A stretch of 35,249 nucleotides of DNA, taken from Solirubrobacter phytolaccae. Its GTDB lineage: Bacteria > Actinomycetota > Thermoleophilia > Solirubrobacterales > Solirubrobacteraceae. This document shows positions 7,860 through 15,469 of this stretch, piece by piece (the stretch's first letter is position 1; each line of letters begins with the position of its first letter). The notes beneath the pieces were generated by a model. It saw only the letters and a list, made by a program, of their open reading frames with translations, did no database searches and was not told the origin of the DNA. The stretch covers positions 1 through 35,249 of the forward strand of contig NZ_JAPDDP010000080.1 in assembly GCF_027587195.1 (NCBI RefSeq), given 5' to 3'. The position numbers were made by a program, and so were the translations under genes.

Positions 7860-9010
7860 CCTGCGACCCCCGCAGATTCGATCGAAACGTCGACCCAACG
7901 GTCCTCACGAGCGGACCGAAGGACAGCGTCGGTGAGCCGGGCGGCGCGCAGGCCGTCCGCGAACACCGGCAAACCATCGGCAACCGTACCGGTCTCGACC
8001 GCGTCGTAGACCTCCGCCGTGAAGGCGTCGAAGCAGTCGGCGTAGCCCTGCGGATGACCGGGCGGAAGCACGGCGTAGCGCTGGGCGGCGGCGGACATGT
8101 GCTCCGGGTCGCGCTTGACCAGCGTGACCGACTCGCGCCGGCCGACCCACAGCTCCTCCGGCTCCTCCTGGCAGAACTGGAGCGCCTCTTCACCGCCGTC
8201 GATCTCGAGCCACAGGCGGTTCTTGCGGCCGGCGGAGATCTGGCTGATGACGGTGGAGCCCACGGCGCCCTGGTCGGTCTCGAACTGCACGACCGCGGCG
8301 TCCTCGGTGCCCACGGAGCGGGCCTCGCCGGCGCCGTTGGCGCTCGAGAAGGCGGCGTGGGCCTCGGTCTTGGTGCGCTCGCGGTTGGCGATCAGGGTGC
8401 GCGCGCACAGGCGCACGATGCGATGACCGGAGACGAACTCGGCGAGGTCGCACCAGTGCGAGCCGATGTCCGCGAACGCCCGCGAGGCGCCGCCTAGATC
8501 CTCTTCGACGCGCCAGTTGTCGTCGGTCGCCTTCAGGAGCCAGTCCTGGAGGTACGTGCCGTGAATGAGACGCACGGGACCGGTGCTCTGGTTGCGCACC
8601 CGCTCGCGCGCCTCGCGCACTGTGGGGTAGAAGCGGTAGACGAACGGGACTGCAGCGATCTTCCCGGACTGCGCGGCCGCGTCGGCCAGGGCCTGGGCGC
8701 TGTCCGCGTCCATCGCGATCGGCTTCTCGAGGATCACGTGCTTGCCCGCGGCGAGGGCCGCCTCGGCGAGCGGGACGTGAAGATGATTAGGTGTGCAGAT
8801 GTGGACGACGTCGACGTCGTCTGCAGCAACCAGCTCGTCGGCGGACTCGAACGCGCGCTCAGCGCCGAGCGCCGCGGCGGCACGCCGGGCGCTTTCTGGC
8901 GAGGAAGCGGCCACCCCCACGAGGGAAGCCCCCGCAAGCCGGGCGGAGCGCGCATGTACGGCACCGATGAACCCGGTCCCTGCGATGGCAACACGAACAC
9001 CTCGTGACAT
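7856..9010 (-). CDS. Gfo/Idh/MocA family NAD(P)-dependent oxidoreductase
   Basis: A 384-residue sugar/cyclitol dehydrogenase. The N-terminal Rossmann fold begins VRVAIAGTGFIGAVHARSA; the family motif EKPIA lies near residue 95, and the C-terminal domain carries the conserved GGASRAFADIGSHWCDLAEF segment with the catalytic Asp/His region. Members oxidise myo-inositol, glucose-6-phosphate, 3-keto-sugar precursors and related compounds. It is the first gene of the minus-strand importer operon, so the imported compound is probably oxidised by this enzyme. The ATG at 9010 is chosen because a good promoter ends 7 bases before it and no ribosome-binding site is seen, which suggests a leaderless transcript. 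The gene diverges from the first ROK regulator. Confidence 0.9.
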   Translation of the reverse strand: MSRGVRVAIAGTGFIGAVHARSARLAGASLVGVAASSPESARRAAAALGAERAFESADELVAADDVDVVHICTPNHLHVPLAEAALAAGKHVILEKPIAMDADSAQALADAAAQSGKIAAVPFVYRFYPTVREARERVRNQSTGPVRLIHGTYLQDWLLKATDDNWRVEEDLGGASRAFADIGSHWCDLAEFVSGHRIVRLCARTLIANRERTKTEAHAAFSSANGAGEARSVGTEDAAVVQFETDQGAVGSTVISQISAGRKNRLWLEIDGGEEALQFCQEEPEELWVGRRESVTLVKRDPEHMSAAAQRYAVLPPGHPQGYADCFDAFTAEVYDAVETGTVADGLPVFADGLRAARLTDAVLRSAREDRWVDVSIESAGVAG

Positions 9011-9017
9011 GCAAACC

Positions 9018-9046
9018 AAGCTAGTACGACTTCATCCGAGTGTCAA
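9018..9046 (-). promoter_or_regulatory. Sigma70-type promoter of the dehydrogenase/ABC operon
   Basis: On the minus strand a perfect -35 TTGACA (9046-9041) is followed by a 17-base spacer and a -10 TAGCTT (9023-9018). The -10 ends only 7 bases before the ATG at 9010, so the predicted transcript starts at or next to the start codon. A CAAAAGCC half-site (9048-9055) abuts the -35 box, a plausible spot for repressor binding. Confidence 0.7.
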
Positions 9047-9147
9047 GCAAAAGCCTGTCGACGAATAACCAAGTTCGTCAGACAATCGAAGTCTTCGGTT
9101 GGACACTTCAGTCGATTTGACCCGAGAAGTCTGGTTAACTCGACGGC
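9047..9147. promoter_or_regulatory. Divergent control region between the dehydrogenase operon and the first ROK gene
   Basis: This stretch holds an inverted repeat CGAAG-T-CTTCG (9087-9097), the half-site CAAAAGCC (9048-9055), a TTGACC hexamer (9117-9122) and a TTAACT box (9135-9140). The last two are too close (12 bases) to be one clear sigma70 promoter, so the ROK promoter itself is uncertain. The position between a regulator and its probable target operon suggests ROK binding here. Confidence 0.5.
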
Positions 9148-10377
9148 ATGCTGATGGCGGGAGAGGGCAACGGCAGCACATCACCGACCGGTGCGGGGCG
9201 TGTTTTGTCGCTCATCCGCGATGGGGAGGCCGTTACGCGCGCGGACCTCGCCCGCCGTACGGGACTTGCCCGCTCCACCGTCGCCCAGCGCGTCGAAGCA
9301 CTCCTGGCGCACCAGCTGGTCTATGAGGCCGGCGGCAGCGCCTCGACCGGCGGCCGGCCGCCGACGGTCTTGGCGTTCAACCGCTCGGCGGGCGTCGTGC
9401 TCGTGGCCGATCTCGGCGCGACCCACTCCCGCCTGGCGGTCAGCGATCTGTCCGGTGCGCCGCTCACCGAACGTGCGTACGACACCGACATCGCGCGGGA
9501 CCCCGAGGACGTGCTCGCGTGGGTCAACGAGCGGTTCGAGGAGCTGCTGGCGGAGGTCGGGCGGGGCGCCGAGGACGTGCGCGGGATCGGCGTGGGCGTG
9601 CCCGCGCCCGTGGCCTTCTCTCGCGGCGAGCCCGTCGCGCCGCCGATGATGCCGGGCTGGGACGGCTACTCGATCCCGGACTGGTTCGCCCAGCACTACG
9701 ACGCGCCGGTGCTCGTCGACAACGACGTGAACATCATGGCGCTCGGCGAGCACTGGATGCACTGGCGCGACACCGATCACCTGCTGTTCGTCAAGCTCGG
9801 CACGGGCATCGGCTGCGGCATCGTCACCGACCGGCGGATCCACCGCGGCGCGCAGGGCGCGGCCGGGGACATCGGGCACGTGCGGCTCGCCGGGCACGAC
9901 GACGTCGTCTGCCGCTGCGGCAACGTCGGCTGCCTGGAGGCGGTCGCGGGCGGGCGCGCGCTCGCGGCGCAGCTCGCGCGCCGCGGACTGGACGCGACGA
10001 CCTCGCGGGACGTCGTCCGGCTGGTGAAGGCGGGCGAGCCCGCCGCCGTCGCCGCGGTCCGTGACGCCGGCCGCTTCCTCGGCGAGGTCCTGGCCGAGTG
10101 CATCAACTTCTTCAATCCGGGCGCCATCGTCATCGGTGGCGACATCGCCGACGCGCACCAGCATCTCCTCGCGGGCGTGCGCGAGATCGCCTTCGGACGG
10201 TCACTGCCGATGGCCACGCGAGACCTCCGGATGGGCTGCTCGCAGCTGGGCGACCGGGCGGGCGTCATCGGCGCCGCGATCATGGTCGTCGAGCACGTGC
10301 TGGCGCCGGACACGGTCGACCGCGCGATCGCCGCCGATATGGCGGGTGCGGCAAAAAAGCGCCCCGCGACGGCTTAA
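9148..10377 (+). CDS. ROK family transcriptional regulator (XylR/NagC-like), copy 1
   Basis: A 409-residue repressor with an N-terminal winged helix-turn-helix (about residues 15-70: GEAVTRADLARRTGLARSTVAQRVEALL) fused to a ROK sugar-kinase-like domain. The ATP/phosphate loop (DLGATHSR), the VDNDVN motif, GDIGHVRL and the zinc-binding CRCGNVGCLE are all kept, so ligand sensing and perhaps residual kinase function are possible. It starts at ATG 9148; the in-frame ATG at 9154 is an alternative. It diverges from the dehydrogenase/ABC operon and probably represses it in the absence of the sugar. It is followed by a second, very similar ROK gene, so the pair arose by tandem duplication. Confidence 0.92.
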   Translation: MLMAGEGNGSTSPTGAGRVLSLIRDGEAVTRADLARRTGLARSTVAQRVEALLAHQLVYEAGGSASTGGRPPTVLAFNRSAGVVLVADLGATHSRLAVSDLSGAPLTERAYDTDIARDPEDVLAWVNERFEELLAEVGRGAEDVRGIGVGVPAPVAFSRGEPVAPPMMPGWDGYSIPDWFAQHYDAPVLVDNDVNIMALGEHWMHWRDTDHLLFVKLGTGIGCGIVTDRRIHRGAQGAAGDIGHVRLAGHDDVVCRCGNVGCLEAVAGGRALAAQLARRGLDATTSRDVVRLVKAGEPAAVAAVRDAGRFLGEVLAECINFFNPGAIVIGGDIADAHQHLLAGVREIAFGRSLPMATRDLRMGCSQLGDRAGVIGAAIMVVEHVLAPDTVDRAIAADMAGAAKKRPATA

Positions 10378-10390
10378 GACCAGCGGGTTG

Positions 10391-10421
10391 GCGCAAGTCG
10401 GCCGGAGTTCGACTTTTTGTG
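10391..10421. promoter_or_regulatory. Operator-like inverted repeat upstream of the second ROK gene
   Basis: AAGTCG (10395-10400) and CGACTT (10410-10415) form an inverted repeat with a 9-base spacer. Read on the minus strand, the right half is CAAAAAGTCG, close to the CAAAAGTC half-site found upstream of both secreted isomerase-like genes. It could be an autoregulatory ROK operator. This is inference from pattern similarity only. Confidence 0.4.
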
Positions 10422-10518
10422 CGGCCGCCAGCGAAACTTTCCGTCAGAAGGCACGGCGAGCCGCCGCCCCCTCTGCTTTACTTCCGTCGATGGCGGACCC
10501 TCAAGCGAACCAACTCCC

Positions 10519-11685
10519 ATGACCGGCGCGGGGTCGTTACTTCGCCTGATCCGCAACGGGGAGGCGGTCACGCGCGCGGATCTCGTGCGCCGCACCGGTC
10601 TTGCGCGCTCAACAGTCGCGCAGCGGCTTGACGCACTGCTCGCCCATCAGCTCGTCTATGAGGCCGGTGGGAGTGCCTCCACCGGCGGCCGTCCGCCCAC
10701 GGTGCTCGCCTTCAACCAGGGCGCGGGTGTCGTCCTGGTCGCCGATCTCGGCGCCACGCACTCCCGCCTCGTCGTGTCGGATCTCGCGGGCGGCCCGCTC
10801 GCGGAGACCACGTTCGACATGGACATCGCCGACGGTCCCGAGATCGTGCTGGAGAACGTCAATGAGGCGTTCGTCGGCCTACTCACGGAGATCCAGCGCA
10901 GCCCGGACGACGTCCGCGGCATCGGCGTCGGCGTCCCCGGCCCGGTCGCCTTCTCGCGCGGCGAGCCCGTCGCGCCGCCGATCATGCCCGGCTGGGACGG
11001 CTACTCCATCCCCGGCTGGTTCAGCTCGCACTACGACGCGCCGGTCCTCGTCGACAACGACGTGAACATCATGGCGCTCGGCGAGCACTGGACCTACTGG
11101 CGCGAGATCGAGCACCTGCTCTACGTCAAGATCGGCACGGGCATCGGCTGCGGCATCGTCGCCGGCCGCCGCATCCACCGCGGCGCCCAGGGCGCGGCGG
11201 GAGATATCGGCCACGTCCGTCTCGCGGGCCACGACGAGGTCATCTGCCGCTGCGGCAACATCGGCTGCCTCGAGGCCGTCGCCGGCGGCCGCGCGCTCGC
11301 CTCCAACCTCACCGCCGCCGGCCTGCACGCCGAGTCCTCGCGTGACGTGGTCACGCTCGTGCGCGCGGGTGAGCCCCAGGCCATCCAGGCCGTCCGCGAC
11401 GCGGGCCGCTATCTCGGCGAGGTGCTCGCCGGCTGCGTGAACTTCTTCAACCCGGGCGCCATCGTCATCGGCGGCGACATCTCCGAGGCCCACCAGCAGC
11501 TGCTCGCGGGCGTGCGCGAAGTCATCTTCCAGCGCTCACTGCCGCTGGCCACGGGAGACCTCCGCATCGTGCCCTCCCGTCTGGGCGACCGCGCCGGCGC
11601 GATCGGCGCCGCGATCATGGTCATCGAGCACGTGCTCGCGCCCGAGGCCGTGGACCGCGCGATCCAGGCCGGCCTGGCCGCGTAG
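10519..11685 (+). CDS. ROK family transcriptional regulator (XylR/NagC-like), copy 2
   Basis: A 388-residue paralogue of the preceding gene, collinear over its whole length and by eye about three-quarters or more identical. It has the same winged HTH (GEAVTRADLVRRTGLARSTVAQRLDALL), DLGATHSR, VDNDVN, GDIGHVRL and CRCGNIGCLE zinc motif. Differences cluster in the linker strands (EIVLENVNEAFVGLLTEIQ) and in the kinase-lobe surface. The ATG at 10519 is chosen because it aligns with the start of the conserved HTH region of copy 1; frame extension upstream shows no homology. The recognition helix is nearly unchanged between copies, so both may bind similar operators but answer to different sugars. 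Confidence 0.9.
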   Translation: MTGAGSLLRLIRNGEAVTRADLVRRTGLARSTVAQRLDALLAHQLVYEAGGSASTGGRPPTVLAFNQGAGVVLVADLGATHSRLVVSDLAGGPLAETTFDMDIADGPEIVLENVNEAFVGLLTEIQRSPDDVRGIGVGVPGPVAFSRGEPVAPPIMPGWDGYSIPGWFSSHYDAPVLVDNDVNIMALGEHWTYWREIEHLLYVKIGTGIGCGIVAGRRIHRGAQGAAGDIGHVRLAGHDEVICRCGNIGCLEAVAGGRALASNLTAAGLHAESSRDVVTLVRAGEPQAIQAVRDAGRYLGEVLAGCVNFFNPGAIVIGGDISEAHQQLLAGVREVIFQRSLPLATGDLRIVPSRLGDRAGAIGAAIMVIEHVLAPEAVDRAIQAGLAA

Positions 11686-11799
11686 CAACCCGCGCGCGGG
11701 CACGCCCGCGCGCGCCGTGGCGCGTCCTCGCCGTGGAGCTCCGCGCGTGACGCGTCTCGCCGTGTTGCCGTGTCCGGGGAGCACACCGTCGGGCGCCGC

Positions 11800-11861
11800 G
11801 TCAAGAAACTCGTGGCCGCCACGGCGGCGGGGTGCGCGGCGGTCGTCACGAGTTTCTTGAC
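11800..11861. repeat. 15-bp perfect inverted repeat with a GC-rich loop
   Basis: GTCAAGAAACTCGTG (11800-11814) and CACGAGTTTCTTGAC (11847-11861) match perfectly across a 32-base loop, which itself can pair GCCGCC with GGCGGC. The stem contains AGAAACTCG, a motif repeated in the neighbouring hairpin. Confidence 0.85.
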
Positions 11862-11936
11862 CCGACGCGGCCGGCGCGCTCTGGGCTGGTCAGGCCGGCT
11901 GGGGCCGGCGAGCCCGGGCGCGGGCCAAGTGCGCAC

Positions 11937-11994
11937 GTGCACTCGAGCGCTGGGTTTCTGGGCGCAGCGACCAGAAACTCGACGCTCGATGCAC
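11937..11994. repeat. Long imperfect hairpin, 24-25-bp arms
   Basis: The arm 11937-11961 (starting GTGCACTCGAGCG and ending GTTTCTGG) pairs with 11971-11994 (CCAGAAACTCGACGCTCG...) around the 9-base loop GCGCAGCGA, with one bulge and two mismatches. AGAAACTCG is shared with the hairpin at 11800-11861, which suggests a common origin. Confidence 0.8.
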
Positions 11995-12076
11995 CGAGCA
12001 AGAGCGCGCCGCCCGACGGTGTGCTCCCGGACGCGACACCGCACCCGGGAGCGCCACTTGAACTGAGCGCCGCGCC

Positions 12077-13468
12077 CTAAGAGGCGCGTGCGGCCTCGGT
12101 GACGCCGGCCAGGTCCAGCAGCAGGTCGCGCACGTCCGTGGCGGCCACGCGGTCCCGCGCGTGCGAGCCCTCGCTGCACAGGAACACCGGGCCGTCCTCG
12201 TCGCCGGGCGGCATGAGGCCGTGCGTGCCCTTGATGTACTTGGACGCGTCCAGGCCGACGACCGAGAGGACGTAGCGGAAACCCGTCTTCTTGCGCACGA
12301 GGGCCTTGGCGCCGCGGATCTTGGCGCCCTTCTCGTCGTCCGGGTCCCAGAGCAGCTCGGCGGGGTCGTAGCCCGGCTTGCGGTGGATCTCGACCTGCTG
12401 GCCGAAGTCCGGAGCGTGCTTGTTGTCCAGCCAGTAGTGGTAGGTGAACCAGGCGTCGCGCTCGGCGAGGACGACGAGCTCACCGGAGCGCTCGTGGTTC
12501 AGGCCGGCCGCGGCCAGCGACTCGCCCTCGAGCACCTCCCCCACGCCCTCGAGGTTCGTGAGCAGCTCGCGCACCGCGGGGATGTCCGCCGCGTTGGGCA
12601 CGTAGACGTGGCCGATCTGGTGGTCGCTCACGCAGAACGCGCGCGAGGTCCACGGATCGAGGTACTCCATGCCGGCCTGCGTGTAGACGTTCAGGAAGCC
12701 GGCGCGGCGCAGGGCGCGGTTGATCTCGACCGGCCGCCGGGCCTCGGTGATGCCGTACTCGCTGAGGACCACGATCTGGTCGCCGCGGGTGCGGCAGTGG
12801 TCGATCAGGTCGCCGAGCACCTCGTCCAGCTCGCGCGCGGCGGTGAGCGCCTCGGGCGACTCGGGGCCGAAGCGCTGGTGGTCGTAGTCCAGGTGCGGCA
12901 GGTACACGAGCGCCATGTCGAGGTTCTCGTTGTCCAGCACGATCTTCGTGGCGTCCGCGATCCACTTGGTGGACTTGATGTTCGCGGTCGGTCCCCAGTA
13001 CTGGAACAGCGGGAACTCGCCGAGCGGGCCGACGAGGTTGTCGTGCAGCTGCGGCGGGAACGTGTAGCAGTCGGGTGCCTTGGCGCCGTCGGCGTAGTAG
13101 ATCGGGCGCGGGGTGACCGTGAGGTCGGTCGAGGCGCCCATCGCGTACCACCAGCAGACATTCGCGACGCGGAAGTCGGACTTCGCGCGCCGAGCCGTCT
13201 CCCAGACCTTCTCGCCCTGGACCAGCTTGTTGTGCTGGCGCCAGAGGAAGACCTCGCCGAGGTCACGGAAGTACCAGCCGTTGCCGACGATGCCGTGGTC
13301 GGTCGGCTGCTTGCCGGTCACGAACGACGCCTGCACCGAGCAGGTGACCGCCGGGACGATCGGGTCCAGCGCGGCCTGGAAGCCGGTAGCGCCCAGCTTC
13401 GCCGTACGCGGCATGTGCTTGAGCGCGCGCGGCGTGAGTCCGACCGCGTCCACCACCACGAGCGTCAT
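12077..13468 (-). CDS. Alkaline phosphatase/nucleotide pyrophosphatase superfamily protein (EboF-like)
   Basis: A 463-residue protein of the alkaline phosphatase superfamily, close in layout to nucleotide pyrophosphatase/phosphodiesterases. It has an N-terminal metal Asp (D7 in VVVDAVGL), a probable nucleophile Thr42 in PAVTCSVQASFVTG, a YLPHLDYDHQRFGP segment (D194, H197) and a late His in DHQIGHVYV. Where typical members have SDHGM, this protein reads SEYGI (E237, Y238), so one metal site looks altered. No signal peptide is seen, so it is probably cytoplasmic. It is the last gene of the Ebo-like operon; its ATG shares one base with the eboE stop (TAATG) and a GGAGG lies just upstream. Ebo clusters often end with such a phosphatase-like gene. 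The substrate is unknown. Confidence 0.8.
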   Translation of the reverse strand: MTLVVVDAVGLTPRALKHMPRTAKLGATGFQAALDPIVPAVTCSVQASFVTGKQPTDHGIVGNGWYFRDLGEVFLWRQHNKLVQGEKVWETARRAKSDFRVANVCWWYAMGASTDLTVTPRPIYYADGAKAPDCYTFPPQLHDNLVGPLGEFPLFQYWGPTANIKSTKWIADATKIVLDNENLDMALVYLPHLDYDHQRFGPESPEALTAARELDEVLGDLIDHCRTRGDQIVVLSEYGITEARRPVEINRALRRAGFLNVYTQAGMEYLDPWTSRAFCVSDHQIGHVYVPNAADIPAVRELLTNLEGVGEVLEGESLAAAGLNHERSGELVVLAERDAWFTYHYWLDNKHAPDFGQQVEIHRKPGYDPAELLWDPDDEKGAKIRGAKALVRKKTGFRYVLSVVGLDASKYIKGTHGLMPPGDEDGPVFLCSEGSHARDRVAATDVRDLLLDLAGVTEAARAS

Positions 13469-14601
13469 TACAGAACCTCCGCTCCCAGCGCGACCAGACG
13501 GTCGCGCGTCCATTCCAGCTCGGAGGCCAGCCCGGCCACGAGCCCTTCGTCATCCGTGGGCGCGTCCTTCATGACGCTCCACGTGTAGGTCTCGACCTCA
13601 TAGTGCCGCGTCCGCGGCGCCGCGCCCCCGGCGAGCTCGCCCAGCGTGTCGACCAGCTCGTCCTGGGTCGTGTGCTCGTGCGTGTGCACGGGCACATGGA
13701 AGTGCACGCGCCACTGGTCCTTCGCGGGCAGCGCGCCCTCCAGGGCTTCCGGCAGGTCGTCCGTGCCCTGAACCCGCGCGTCCACGATCTCGCGCGTCTG
13801 ATGCAGGAACTTCGGCTCGACGAACCCCGCGAGCAGCTCGCGCCCCGCCTCGGACGACGGGTCATCCACCCGCAGAGCGGAAGACACCTGCGTCTTGACG
13901 ACCGACACGCCCGCCTCGTCCAGCGCGGCGACCGCGCCCTCCCCCGTCTCGAACTGCACGGCGAGATGGCACGCGTCCAGGCACACGCCGATCCAGTCGG
14001 GAGCGAGGCCGCGCAGCGCCTCACAGGCCTGCGCGATCGTCTCGATCGTGCAGCCCGGCTCCGGCTCGAGCGCCAGCCGAACCCGCTTGCCCGTGTCGCG
14101 GTGCACGCGCTCGAGCTCAGCGGCGACGTCGGCGAGCCCGCGCAGGGACTCCTCCTGCTCCGCCGGGCCCCATCCCTCGCGCCAGCCCAGCGGCAGCGTC
14201 GAGATCGAGCCCTCCTCGACGTCGTCGGGCAGCAGGCGAGCGAGCAGCCGCGCCAGCCCCTTCGTGTACTCGCGCCGGGCGTCCTGCGCCCAGTGCGGCC
14301 AGTACACGTCGGTCTTCACCACGTCGGCGTGGAACGCCTTGTACGGGAAGCCGTTGAGCGTCACCACTTCCAACGACAGCTTGCGCAGCTGCTCCGACAA
14401 CCGGTCCGCGGCCGCCTCGTCGGCCACCGCCGGCGCCGCGACCCACAGGCCGACGCCCAGCGACGGCACGTCGAGGCGCTCGCGCACGCGCGCCGTGTAG
14501 CGCTCGAGCTGCGCCGCGACCCCGTCGAGGTCGTCAGCCGGGTGGACGTTGGAGCAATACGCGAGGTGAAGCAGGCTGCCGTCGGGGTGACGCAGACGCA
14601 T
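13468..14601 (-). CDS. eboE: Metabolite traffic protein EboE (xylose isomerase-like TIM barrel)
   Basis: A 377-residue TIM-barrel protein. It starts with MRLRHPDGSLLHLAYCSNVHPADDLDGVAAQLERY, an opening typical of the EboE family. Metal-binding elements of the isomerase-like fold are visible: LALEPEPGCTIET (Glu), GVCLDACHLAVQFE (Asp and His), VKTQVSSAL, and WRVHFHVPVHTHEH near the end, with a conserved YEVETYTWSVM close to the C-terminus. In cyanobacteria ebo genes are needed to move the scytonemin monomer to the periplasm; the chemical activity of EboE is not known. It follows eboB by 7 bp and runs into the phosphatase gene. No membrane segment is visible. Confidence 0.88.
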   Translation of the reverse strand: MRLRHPDGSLLHLAYCSNVHPADDLDGVAAQLERYTARVRERLDVPSLGVGLWVAAPAVADEAAADRLSEQLRKLSLEVVTLNGFPYKAFHADVVKTDVYWPHWAQDARREYTKGLARLLARLLPDDVEEGSISTLPLGWREGWGPAEQEESLRGLADVAAELERVHRDTGKRVRLALEPEPGCTIETIAQACEALRGLAPDWIGVCLDACHLAVQFETGEGAVAALDEAGVSVVKTQVSSALRVDDPSSEAGRELLAGFVEPKFLHQTREIVDARVQGTDDLPEALEGALPAKDQWRVHFHVPVHTHEHTTQDELVDTLGELAGGAAPRTRHYEVETYTWSVMKDAPTDDEGLVAGLASELEWTRDRLVALGAEVL

Positions 14602-14608
14602 CCGTGCC

Positions 14609-15469
14609 CTACCGCTCCCCGCGCAGCACGCCGCTGCCCTCGAAGGTCGCGGTGAGGTCCGGCGCCTCGATGTCGTCGATGATCAGCTGCCCGCTCTGGG
14701 CGAAGAACTCGACCGGGTTGCGCCACACGAGGCGATCGATGTCGTCGGCGCTGAAGCCGGCCTCCGCCATCGCGTCGGCGGTCTTGCGGACCTTCAGCGG
14801 GTCCGAGACGCCCCAGTCGCAGGCGGAGTTGACCAGGATCCGCTCCAGGCCGTGCTCCTGCGCGACGCGGACCATCCGGTACTCGTCCATCTTCGTGCCC
14901 GGGTAGATCGAGAAGCCGGCCCAGCAGCCGGAGTCCAGCACGTCCTTGACGGTCAGCTCGTTGTTGTGGTCGATGACCACGAACTCCGGCTTGACGCCCG
15001 ACTCGATCACCATCTCGATCGTCTTGCGCGTGCCGTGCGCCTTGTCGCGGTGCGGCGTGTGCACGAGCACCGGCAGCTCGAACTCGACGGCGAGCTCGAG
15101 CTGGGCCTTCATCGCCCACTCCTCGGCGGCGGTCATCGCGTCGAAGCCGATCTCGCCGACCGCGACCACGCCGTCCTTCGCCAGGAAGCGCGGGAGGACC
15201 TCGATGACCTCGCGCGCGAGCGCCTCGTCGTTGGCCTCCTTGGGGTTGAGGCCGATCGTGCAGTGATGGCGGATGCCGAACTGCCCCGAGCGGAAGCGCT
15301 CCCAGCCGAGCAGCGAGTTGAAGTAGTCGATGAACGAGCCGACCGCGGTGCGCGGCTGCCCGAGCCAGAACGCCGGCTCCACCAGCGCGCGCACGCCCGA
15401 GGCGTACATCGCCTCGTAGTCGTCGGTCGTGCGCGACGTCATGTGCGCGTGCGGGTCGAAGATTCTCAT
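14609..15469 (-). CDS. eboB: TatD family metal-dependent hydrolase EboB
   Basis: A 286-residue amidohydrolase-fold protein. The first metal motif HxH is at residues 7-9 (FDPHAHM); others are VGEIGFD (Glu), VLVHTPHR (His), FVVIDHNNE (His) and NSACDWGVSDP (Asp), so all expected ligands are present. TatD-like proteins cut phosphodiester or related bonds, but EboB members are tied to metabolite export clusters and their substrate is unknown. The ATG overlaps the eboA stop (ATGA), showing translational coupling. The TRTTDDYEAMYASGVRALVEPAFWLGQPRT segment distinguishes it from the housekeeping TatD DNase. Confidence 0.87.
   Translation of the reverse strand: MRIFDPHAHMTSRTTDDYEAMYASGVRALVEPAFWLGQPRTAVGSFIDYFNSLLGWERFRSGQFGIRHHCTIGLNPKEANDEALAREVIEVLPRFLAKDGVVAVGEIGFDAMTAAEEWAMKAQLELAVEFELPVLVHTPHRDKAHGTRKTIEMVIESGVKPEFVVIDHNNELTVKDVLDSGCWAGFSIYPGTKMDEYRMVRVAQEHGLERILVNSACDWGVSDPLKVRKTADAMAEAGFSADDIDRLVWRNPVEFFAQSGQLIIDDIEAPDLTATFEGSGVLRGER

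Larger units (their letters stand above)
11759..12042. repeat. Roughly 284-bp inverted-repeat element (MITE-like) in a convergent gap
   Basis: The gene-free stretch 11686-12076 is bounded by ends of convergent genes. Within it, about 40-bp terminal inverted repeats (11759-11800 and 12005-12042) share a perfect 19-bp core, GGGAGCACACCGTCGGGCG (11777-11795) and its complement (12010-12028), with small indels outside. Two further hairpins lie inside. There is no believable protein: the open frames crossing it just read through the repeats. The structure resembles a non-autonomous mobile element or a large cruciform repeat. No clear target-site duplication was seen. It may also end transcription of the two flanking genes. 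Confidence 0.65.

Noticed and set aside
11770-12066. 98-codon plus-strand frame in the convergent gap
   Set aside because: It reads straight through inverted repeats, and the two hairpin arms encode unrelated strings; no ribosome-binding site.
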